Assembly (NCBI GenBank): GCA_001630475.1
Contig: KV419398.1
Location: 471,825-535,824, forward strand
DNA from: Sistotremastrum niveocremeum HHB9708
Taxonomy: Eukaryota > Basidiomycota > Agaricomycetes > Sistotremastrales > Sistotremastraceae
Reading direction: 5' to 3'
DNA: 64,000 bases
This document shows, piece by piece, positions 56,082 through 64,000 of the stretch (positions are counted from its first letter, which is position 1; every line of letters begins with the position of its first letter). The position numbers and the translations under genes were made by a program. The notes under the pieces are model-generated. The model did no database searches. It worked only from the letters and a program-made list of their open reading frames with translations, and had not been told where the DNA came from.

Positions 56082-57902
56082 TTACCGCAGAGAAAGGATG
56101 CTCTCCTCCATAGGAACCTTTGGCTTCTCGACCTTCTTCTTCGGCGGAGCCTCCCAGAGTCGCCAAAATTTCAAATTCTCATCTGCAGCCGCTGTAGCGA
56201 CCATCTCCCCACCGGGCGCTAACGCGCTATACAAGACTCGAGCGTCGTGTGCATCGCGTATCTCAGCAATTCTCTCCATGGATGGGTAGGCGTGAACCAT
56301 GATTCCATTGGTCGGCAGTCCGTGGGTGCTCATGAATTCCTTACGATGAGGGGAGAATTTGACTGACGTCACTTGACCGGGTGTCTTAAGAGAATGGAGG
56401 CGTGCTCCTGTCGTCGAATTCCAGAAATGTACCGTCGCGTCGCCGGTTCCTCCTCCCGATGCAAGGAGGGTTGGCTGCCAAGGACACCACGCCAAAGCCT
56501 ACGACCGAGAGTCAGGATCTGATTTCGACTTCAATCCGAGAACAAGATGCTCACCTTTACAGCTGCGGTGTGATTGCGCTTCGTCCATTTCGCCGCTGCT
56601 CGAGTGTCAGGGGTGACGTCGCCATACCTGGCATCCCAGATGTTGACCACGTTATCGTTACCACCGCTGGCTAGCAGCTCTCCGTCATCTCTCCACTGCA
56701 GACCGCAAACTTCGCCGTGGTGTCCTAACAACTCCATGACTTTGTGGTTCGCAATGCGAACATCATGATGCCAGATACTTCCATCATGACATCCTGAACT
56801 CAGGATATGTTCATGCCAACTCAACGAGGGTACCTGAGCCTGATGTCCATTCATCGTTCTCAATTTCCTGTTTCCTTCGACATCCCATAGCTCGATGGAA
56901 CCAGAGCTGAATCCGACGGCTAGGAAAGCACCATCATTGGAGAACTTCAACGACGTAACCCAGTGGCCGTCGGAAGCTTCGGTGACATGAGAGACTTGAC
57001 CGACGTCGCCGCGCCAGATGTAAGCGGACTCTGCGAGAGCAACCCCGACGACGTTGTTGCACGACCAGTCCAATAGGTTGATGTAGTAATCGTCCATCAT
57101 CCCAGGTGCATCTAGAATGCGTTCGGCTACTGTGCGTATCTTTCGACTCTTGTTCGTGGTGGCTCCAGTCGAGCCAGCAGTGCCTGTCCTGGAGTAGAGG
57201 GGACGGATGATGGAACGTTGGGTGGCCATAGCTTGGTCGGACGATGGAGGTGGAGGCGCTTCGTGGAATCCTAGGATGCGTTTATTGAGAGGTATGCCAG
57301 TCGCCTCAGCGAGGCGCATAATATGCCCTGGTGAGGAATCTGCTGAAGATGGCGCAGGCTGATATCCAGTCCCAACGTCGATATCGCCGCGACTAGAGAT
57401 AAAGCGATCGGCATTGCCGCTTGGAGGCACGCTAGGTTCGCGGGGAAAGGCTTTGTCGCGCTAGAAGAGGGTTTACTATCTAGTGTGGCCGCCAAGAGAT
57501 GGCGATACTCACTTTTAAGCTTGATTGCGATTTGGACCGCTTTGCTTCTGGTCGCGGGGCATGGTAGTCCAGTGTGATTACATCCAACCTGCTCTCCGGA
57601 CCTCCTTTTCGGATGACCCCACTGCTAGCTTGTCTCTTTAGCTGTGCATTGACCTGCAGACCACTCCCTGCAGTAACCCGTTTGACAGGAGAAGATGAGC
57701 GGCTTTTGCTAGAGTTGACGATGAATGGATTCGTAATGTCGCCTGCTGGAACGCCTTTCCGCGTTAGAGTCGGCGAGCTGTTGGATATGTTGAGCGAATT
57801 GAGTCCCGCAGCTAAAGATGGAGACAATGGCGTCCGTGCTGTCGATCGCGAACGACCATGCGTAGGTGTCTTTGGTGTTCTCGTGAAGTTCGTGAAGTTC
57901 AT
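56082..57902 (-). CDS. cdc20: Cdc20/Slp1-type APC/C activator
   Basis: Three exons, 57902-57513, 57460-56555 and 56498-56082, give 570 aa. The N-terminal ~190 residues are disordered with Ser/Thr-Pro sites and a C-box-like segment (GNADRFISSRGDIDVG). LAEATGIPLNKRILGF is the Cdc20-type motif before the propeller. Seven WD40 blades follow: MDDYYINLLDWSCNNVVGVAL, GHWVTSLKFSNDG, VEGNRKLRTMNGHQAQV, LLGHHGEVCGLQWRDDGELL, GGNDNVVNIWDARYGD, ALAWCPWQPTLLASGGG, SAAADENLKFW-like. It ends SILSLR, resembling the Ile-Arg tail that docks on APC/C. The protein activates the anaphase-promoting complex at mitosis and is a spindle-checkpoint target. Cdc20 is favoured over Cdh1 by the KRIL motif and spacing. Confidence 0.9.
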
Positions 57903-58164
57903 TAAGGAAAATGAGCGTGAGGCGTGGCCACAGAAGTGGGAGACCGCGTGCAGGCGGAGTTGTAATCTCGAGACTCAACAGTCACGTGCAAAATCATGTG
58001 TTCTTTAGGGCAAGTCTTTGACTTTCTTATTTTGGTTGATCTTAGCCGGTAGCCGATCCGATGGGCGCTAACTGCATCTTGGATCGGCTAGCGTCATCTC
58101 GAGACCGAAGGTTGCAGCAGTCGCTGACCAGCTCCCTCTCAGAACTTCACGTTTGCACTATATC
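57903..58164. promoter_or_regulatory. divergent promoter, CDC20 / zinc-finger gene
   Basis: 262 bp between divergent starts, so the two genes probably share a bidirectional promoter. No TATA box is evident. Confidence 0.45.
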
Positions 58165-59150
58165 ATGCCAACAACAGCTTGGGTCAAGTCTGGGCTCCCA
58201 TCCGACAGAATACGGCCAGGGCCATCACGGACCACTCCCTCGCCGCGTCCACAAGACAACTCGAGATCAAAGTCGGGCGGGAAAGCCAAGGATGCCACGC
58301 CCAAAAGCTTCGAAGTTCGCCGGCTTGAACGTCTGGTAGCTGGCCTCAGAAATGAGAGAAATAGGGGCACTAAAGACCCTAAAGGCGGATGTTTTTGCCA
58401 AGGTACGCAGTGCGCTTGCTTGACCAAAGAACTTGGCGTCGTTGAGAATATGCAGCCAGATCTCATATACTTTCCGAGCACACGCCAAACTGTCTCTCAT
58501 GCGGACTAGTGTTATGCTCTATTAATCCCCCATATCATGCTTGTCCTCACTGCGGCACACCTTTGTTGTCAGTCGTCGCAACAGAAGAGCTTCTCTCGTT
58601 GCTCGACCTCCGGATAGCCGAGACTATAGCTAAAGAGATTGAAGCTCGCGAAAGGGAGATCGAGGAGCAGAGAAAGGCAATAGGAGCGTTTCCAACTCTC
58701 GGAGCTTCTGTCTCTGGGTCCTCCACGCCGGTTGGCATGCGTTCATCATCACCTGCACTCCCCCCGCCTCCCTCTGCACCGCCCCAAACTCGCAAGGTGC
58801 TTTCGCTCAACCCGAATACTAAGAAAGTCACTATATCATCATTTCAACCTGCCCCTCCCAAACCAGCTACCCCCACTATGACTGACGATGAGAAGGAAGA
58901 GGCCGGCGTGGTTCGCATAGGGCCTCCTCCCAAAAGAGAGCCTCCCGGTCCTGTAAAATCGTGGAGGGACCATGCAGGTGGTCGGATGCTCTATGTTCGA
59001 CCTCCGCCTCCTCCCAAAGACGTACAGAATCCAGATCAGAAAGGCAAACAGAAGTCCAGGCGGAAACGGGGTGGGGAGAAGAAAGGACAAGCAAATGAGA
59101 ATCCGAACCAGCCACCGGAGGCAGGTACAAGTTCGGTACAGCAGTCTTGA
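58165..59150 (+). CDS. rqt4: ASC-1/TRIP4-type zinc-finger protein (Rqt4-like)
   Basis: Two exons, 58165-58402 and 58456-59150, give 310 aa. A short N-terminus (MPTTAWVKSGLP) is followed by VRRLERLVAGLRNE. The zf-C2HC5 domain spans the splice junction: CFCQARSH, then PNCLSCGLVLCSINPP, then CPHCGTPLL. Helical and Pro-rich parts follow (SLLDLRIAETIAKEI, ALPPPPSAPPQTR, RDHAGGRMLYVRPPPP) with a basic end (KGKQKSRRKRGG). TRIP4 (ASC-1) and yeast Rqt4 belong to the complex that disassembles collided ribosomes in ribosome quality control. The protein is short for TRIP4 (no ASCH domain), as in fungal Rqt4. Alternative starts upstream were rejected because the N-tail is not conserved. Confidence 0.8.
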
Positions 59151-59210
59151 CAGAGCGAGTTGTTTCACGCCGTTTTAGTCCCAAGAAATCGGAATGAAAT
59201 AAAAATGTAA

Positions 59211-60391
59211 TCATACTGATGACACGCTAGAAGACCCGAACCCTGACTCAGCACCCACAATACTTTCCTCTGTCAAACTTGATCCTAATGAATATGTCTG
59301 ATTTTCGCTTCTCTCTCGATCCGGTGCAATATCCCGCAGCAAGATGGGCGTGCCACTCCTTGATCCCGCAGTGGGACCACCTCTTCTTCGCTTGGAGTGA
59401 GGGGCCGGACTACTTCTTCTCGACGAGTTGGGGGTTGGTGTCTGTCTGATCGCAGACAGAGCAGCCGTAGCTAACGCTTCTTGTTCTTTCTCCTTCTCCC
59501 TGATCCAAGGAATCATTCGGATGCCAGGTATCCATTTGGTATATCTCCACACCACTACACCCCTTGCTGCACGCTCTCGATCCTCTCGTTTTCGCTCAAA
59601 GCTTGCACGATATCGCTCGTATGATTCTCTGAAATTTTTGTCAACTCTGGAAGAGAATATTAGCTCTCCTCGGGGATTCGTGGCGGGCGGCATGGGGGAT
59701 ATTGGTGTAGGTAGAGGAGAAGTCCGCTTCGATGATCCGGGAGAGGTAGGGGGTGAACGTTGAGGAGATGATTGTTGAGGTTGTGATGACGGAGCCGCTG
59801 CTGGGCGAGGGAATAGGTAATGAAACGGATTAAGTTTCGATTGTAGGGGCTGGGGACGCATGTTAAGATGCATGTTGAATGAACGCAGTGCTTTGTTTGC
59901 ATGGGGGACATATCTGATCGTTCATATAATTCAGTTTCATGCCGATGAAGTGAGCAGATATTCAGCGCACCTGTTCGCATATTGAACTTTCTCTGCGTAC
60001 GTCCCGCTCGCGAAAAACAGCACCAGGGTCGTGAGTGCCACCATTAACATGCCCCATGCAATGTAGCGGTGAAGCGTTATACGAATATCATCTCTCCAGG
60101 CCTTATGAAGAGCGAGATTCGGCAGCAGCGTCACAAGATCCGTATCCAGCCATACGTCCGAGGCCAACACGCAGATGGACGCAATGACGCTATATAGGAA
60201 GGCTGTCACAACATCGAGAGATGAACGAATGCTTTCCAGAATAAATAAACACGAAACACACCTTGATACCGAGACTTCCTGCTTTTGAGAACTGCGGCAT
60301 TTGTTTTCAACCTCTCTTCAAATAGGAGCAGGTCTTTGTAGGTGGCACTGTCATTTGGGGGATAGAACGCTGTTCTCTGAGGAGGGGGCAT
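59211..60391 (-). CDS. spo7: Spo7 subunit of the Nem1-Spo7 phosphatase
   Basis: Three exons, 60391-60262, 60202-59971 and 59913-59211, give 354 aa. The Spo7 motif is YKDLLLFEERLKTNAAVL, followed by KSRKSRYQAFLYSV leading into the first transmembrane helix (VIASICVLASDVWLD). A second helix is IAWGMLMVALTTLVLFF. A long basic, Ser/Pro-rich C-terminal part (SSKRTSPLPTPISPMPPA, RREDRERAAR-like) is larger than in yeast. Spo7 sits in the ER and nuclear envelope and activates Nem1, which dephosphorylates the lipin Pah1. The end overlaps no neighbour; the RQT4-like gene ends 60 bp away in convergent orientation. Confidence 0.85.
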
Positions 60392-60840
60392 ATTATTTCA
60401 ACTATCTCGTTGCCCTTGAATCTTCTGTTGCAAGTCAAGAACCTAGATAGTGGCCGTGCACACGTTCGGTCCTCAACTGAAGTGGCTGCGCCTGGCCGCC
60501 CCGAAGGGAAGAATCACGGATCGCCACGAGTTTTTGAGGAATTGAAATATTGCCAGTTTACAAGTCCTGCAAGCTTGCGCTCACACGACCAGATCTCAGT
60601 TTAGCTCAGCCTCAACGAACGTTGCAGGCCACCGTCGGGCGGCAGAATGGGGCAGCAGCATCCAAAGCGTGCGACTCGGGAGACGCGAGTCTGCTTACGT
60701 CAGCTGAATGATATGTGGGCGCTTAATCCTTAAACGTAGTTTTGTCAACAACGTGGAGACGGCGTGTTTAACCTTCATCATCTCCTGATACCCCATCATC
60801 CAACACCTTTGACAAGGTCGTTCGAATATACCCGTCGAGG
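60392..60840. promoter_or_regulatory. divergent intergenic region (spo7 / membrane protein)
   Basis: 449 bp between divergent starts. No clear motif seen; a short plus-strand frame has no domain. Confidence 0.4.
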
Positions 60841-62575
60841 ATGTCGTCTCAAGGCTCTTCGAATTTGGGATTTACGCCTTCGTTCATCGTTACGTTGGGG
60901 TTGCTTTCGTTGGTAGTGAATGGTCGTCCGATTCCCAGCCGGGGTGATTCGATTCAGGCAGGACCAGGCTTTCCTCAGAGGTGAATGGAATCCAATGTTG
61001 CTACTTTCTGGCGTACTCACTGTTATATAGTCTTCAAGCATTACAAGGTACTGGACTGGGGCATGAACTGAACAGTAGTGTCCAAGCGCTGCTTGCCAAT
61101 CTTCCGTAAGGCCGGTTTTATGAAGATTGCATAGCTCTAAATATACTGGGTCACGTAGGAGAGCGGCCAAAACTCCAGACTTCTTAGCAGAGATTTACAA
61201 GGTCGCTTCTGAAGTAGCTGCTAATCCAACAGTGGACCTTCTCGCCATTCCCGGCAATGAGTCCGTGGCATCCCATAACAGTCCATCCTTGGAGCCAGAC
61301 ATATCCAGAGAAGTCTCCATCGATAGCGCCAAGTCTGATGCGGAGCCCGAGCTCCTCGATCTTCCCAGCGAAACCTCTTCCTCTTCCTCCCCCAAGGGAG
61401 ACCCTCTGTCTGAAATGTTGATCACTTCAGAACTCGAGGTAGACATGCCCATTACACTCTCCGACGCTCGACCCACAGGAGACGCCGTTCTCCTCCTCGT
61501 TGCGTCCTGTCTCTCCGCCTTCCTTCTATTAAGCACTATTGCTGTTGGCGTGTATATTGGTCACCTCGCGAAGGCCACGGGATCCGAGTCGCGGATTGAA
61601 AGTGAGGGCGTGGACGTGGAGCCTGAAATGTGGGAAAGGATCGGCCGAGAAGTTGAAGACAGGGGCAGGTCTGCTCGTCAGAGGGAGGACCGGCGGGTTG
61701 CCAGCATGCCTGGAGCTCATGCTCCTGAAGGGTTGTTGGTGGATGTTTCTCTGGAAGAAGATGTTACCGAAAAGCAGCAGCCGCCCGCGGAACCCGAAAC
61801 TCAGATCGAAACTGAGGTTCAGGAAGACCCGGTGCAAAATGAAGCCGAGCGACCTACCGAAATCAGCGAGAAAGAGATGGACTTGATTGACCTGTATCAG
61901 GAAATCTCGATCAGAGCAGACTTCGAGAAGTTCTTGATACGGCTAGAGGACGAAAAACAGGAGCTTGTTTCTTCTGACCCAGAGAAGAACCACCTGATTC
62001 AAGAGACGAACAACTCAGAGGAGCAGGACGAGAGCGACGACGACAGTAATGTCTTCTTCGACGCGGAAGACGCCAGCGTCTTCAACGAAAAGAGTTTCTC
62101 CCTCGACGCTCCCGTGTCAATTCTCGCCGGACTCGTCTTACCTCGTCATCAATATCTGCAGCAGCTGAAACCCATAGAGGTACCCACCTTGCTCTTTGAC
62201 TCCGATGACGAACAAGATTCAGAAGTCGAACGAATGGCCATTGGGCCTTCGACTCCGATGTTCTCCTTCCCTCCTTCACCAGTCCACTCTGTCCCTGCCT
62301 CTCCATCGAAGTCACAGACACCTTTGATATCCGAGACCGCCCCTCCTTCGGTGTCGAATTCTCCGCTGATAAAGGCAAAAGAGCTAGATGAGAAGCAAGT
62401 ACAGTTAACCAAGTCTGCGAGCCTTGCTTCGAACAGGCCCACGATGCATTTGGCTATGCCCAAATGGCTTATTGTGGATCTCGCGAAGAGGCTCAACATC
62501 GATAACGAGTGGGCTATGCAAATACTTGTAGCCATTATCGGCTGGGCCGCGTTCGTGCTTCAAAATGGGAAGTAA
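60841..62575 (+). CDS. acidic single-pass membrane protein, 543 aa
   Basis: Three exons, 60841-60980, 61031-61105 and 61159-62575. A signal peptide is visible (FIVTLGLLSLVVNGRP). The ectodomain is short and Ser-rich (ETSSSSSPKGD). A transmembrane helix (VLLLVASCLSAFLLLSTIAV) lies near residue 190. The rest, about 350 residues, is highly acidic with Glu-rich stretches and a Ser/Pro segment (FSFPPSPVHSVPASP), ending in a hydrophobic segment (MQILVAIIGWAAFVL) that may be a second membrane anchor. No known domain; perhaps an organelle membrane or surface protein. Intron 2 is 53 nt; an alternative, nearer acceptor would leave only 29 nt. Confidence 0.7.
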
Positions 62576-63153
62576 TAGTTTTCTTTTGTTTCATTTTCTC
62601 ATCTGTTTTCGCATTTTTATATTTCATCATCTTTCTGTCGCAGCTCGAGGCACTCACAGTCATTATTTCCATCGCATCTCATCCCAACTTGCCGTCCGAT
62701 ATCATCATCATTCATCTTTATGTACATCGCATGCATTCTTCTCTCATCGGAGTCATCACAAACATTCACGTTCGTTTAGCATCACTGTTTTACCATGGAT
62801 CATTTCACTCTCGGATCTTCATTACCATGTTAATAGTACTCCTGCTTTCAATTAGTATCCCCAGACTCGTGGCTGAGCTTTTGAGCAGTTGGTAGACTTG
62901 TTTTGCAGGGTGGTCGATGACAACTTTGTCGATGACCATTCGCTATTAGCTAAGCAACACGGACTGTCACACCGTGACCATTTTTAAAGTTGCGCTCATT
63001 GCGTCACCACCAACGACGACCATTGCACTGACTGGCAAGCAAGACACTTGACGCATTGATTTGAAGCAGCTGTTCCATCTTACAAACGTACATGCTATGT
63101 ATCTTGACGTCATGGAACCATCGCTTATTTTCATTTCTTATAGGTTGCACTCG
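62576..63153. other. intergenic region
   Basis: 578 bp between two plus-strand genes. Open frames overlap but show no domain. No repeat or RNA is recognised. Confidence 0.4.
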
Positions 63154-64000
63154 ATGGTTGGTCGTCGAGCGGCCCCAGCCAAGAGTTCCAAGAAGCGCAA
63201 AACCGCCAGTGATCTTCACCATGACACTACCTGCTCAACTTTATCTAGAAGGCCAGGCATATCCCTCCCTCCCGAAATCATCGCCATGATTATTTCAGAA
63301 TTGGGCTGGGTGTGCAAAGCCGACAAAGAGTATACCCAAACTTTATGCCGACTCGCTCGATCCTCACGCGTAGTACAAGCCGAAGCCGAACGCGCGCTCT
63401 ACTCTGAAATCGACTTCCCTGTTGGAGAAGTTGAGGCGCAGAAGATCGCAGCCGTTCTTCGCTCTCGCGCCGCGAAATACGTCAGGCAGCTTACCATAAG
63501 CAATTACGGCCCCGTTTTGCGTCGTGGAAGATCCTCTGACAGAACAGTCTCTGCTCTACCCTTCAACCTCATGACAGGATTGAAGATCCTCGAAGTCTGT
63601 CATAGGTGCGGAGGTCGAGATGTACGTGGACCAACTGACCCCCAGTTGTTTCACCTTTTGGATCAAGAGCTCCCAGAGCGAACTCTCACCACGTTCTCCT
63701 GCATGCTTCCTGTCTCAGCTTCGGACACGCGCTTCCTTCAGAGGCACCCAGACATCAAACACGTAACGGCATATATTATCTCCTGGGGCCCGGACGATTC
63801 TCAGGCGCTGAGTGCCCATCACGATTTCTCTCATCTCACCGAGTTCCAAACGGTCCAATTGAACGACGAAGTCGCTTCCGTCTTTCTGAAGGGCGCGAAG
63901 CTCCGCGATCTCAAGGTCATTGCAGACTTTGAGATCCCTCGCCAATGGGCGTCTATTGCCGCAAACCTGAAAACACTCGATTTGAGATTTATTCCGCTGA
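63154..64000 (+). CDS. F-box-like protein, 5' part (runs off the window)
   Basis: A frame open from the ATG at 63154 to the window end, 282 codons with no stop. It begins MVGRRAAPAKSSKKRKT, then ISLPPEIIAMIISELGW and LCRLARSSRVVQAEAERALY, which match an F-box-like helix pair of the type found in many Agaricomycete proteins. Weak Leu-rich repeats follow (LMTGLKILEVC, LRDLKVIADFEI, LKTLDLRFIPL). It belongs to a different F-box subgroup from the others, lacking their RLVCRxW pattern. The N-terminus is basic. The 3' end is outside the window. Confidence 0.7.
   Translation, partial: MVGRRAAPAKSSKKRKTASDLHHDTTCSTLSRRPGISLPPEIIAMIISELGWVCKADKEYTQTLCRLARSSRVVQAEAERALYSEIDFPVGEVEAQKIAAVLRSRAAKYVRQLTISNYGPVLRRGRSSDRTVSALPFNLMTGLKILEVCHRCGGRDVRGPTDPQLFHLLDQELPERTLTTFSCMLPVSASDTRFLQRHPDIKHVTAYIISWGPDDSQALSAHHDFSHLTEFQTVQLNDEVASVFLKGAKLRDLKVIADFEIPRQWASIAANLKTLDLRFIPL

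Noticed and set aside
56082-57902. Cdh1/Fizzy-related identity
   Set aside because: The KRIL-type motif before the propeller and the spacing favour Cdc20/Slp1.
1-64000. CRISPR arrays, operons, ribosome binding sites and retrovirus-like elements
   Set aside because: The genome is eukaryotic with spliceosomal introns; no array of spaced repeats, and no reverse transcriptase, capsid or long terminal repeat signal was seen.

Overview
This window is nuclear DNA of a filamentous basidiomycete, most likely a mushroom-forming Agaricomycete. Genes are closely packed on both strands and carry many short spliceosomal introns (about 48-60 nt, GT..AG, often with CTAAC/CTGAC-like branch sites). The products are typically fungal: fungal fucose-specific lectins, Spo7, Zuotin, ETF-QO, Cdc20, centrin, and a lineage-expanded F-box/LRR family. 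All assignments come from reading the translated sequence; no database search was run.

Layout. 0.4-6.1 kb: an F-box gene (-), a centrin gene (+) and a sucrose/alpha-glucoside H+ symporter gene (-). 6.9-13.5 kb: two tandem F-box paralogues (+), the first frameshifted, separated by an apparently complete 2.78-kb PIF/Harbinger transposon (8551-11330) with 32-bp perfect inverted repeats, a Myb-like helper gene and a DDE transposase gene. 14.1-18.0 kb: a DEDDy 3'-5' exonuclease gene (+) and a P-loop ATPase gene (-). 18.4-33.9 kb: an accessory block in which five fucose-lectin genes (all -) lie between two sister F-box genes (both +). The lectin intergenic regions share duplicated segments. The third lectin is interrupted by a 392-bp TA-flanked MITE, and the right-hand F-box copy has an in-frame stop. 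34.3-48.3 kb: a secreted amidase (-), Zuotin (+), mitochondrial ETF-QO (+) and two divergent single-pass membrane proteins with Ser-rich tails. 49.7-55.5 kb: three F-box genes in tandem (-), the last with an in-frame stop inside the F-box. 56.1-62.6 kb: CDC20 (-), an ASC-1/TRIP4-type zinc-finger protein (+), SPO7 (-) and an acidic single-pass membrane protein (+). The right edge holds a ninth, incomplete F-box-like gene (+).

Core housekeeping genes (cell cycle, nascent-chain quality control, lipid regulation, mitochondrial electron transfer) alternate with rapidly evolving accessory blocks (F-box paralogues, lectins, DNA transposons). The F-box proteins would be substrate receptors of SCF ubiquitin ligases. 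Beyond the usual N-terminal F-box they share a C-terminal signature, a CPxL strand followed by a GxC motif. The most notable signals are the lectin array with its duplicated flanks, the MITE whose ends look like splice sites, the two F-box genes with a stop at nearly the same place but an otherwise open frame, and the intact Harbinger copy.
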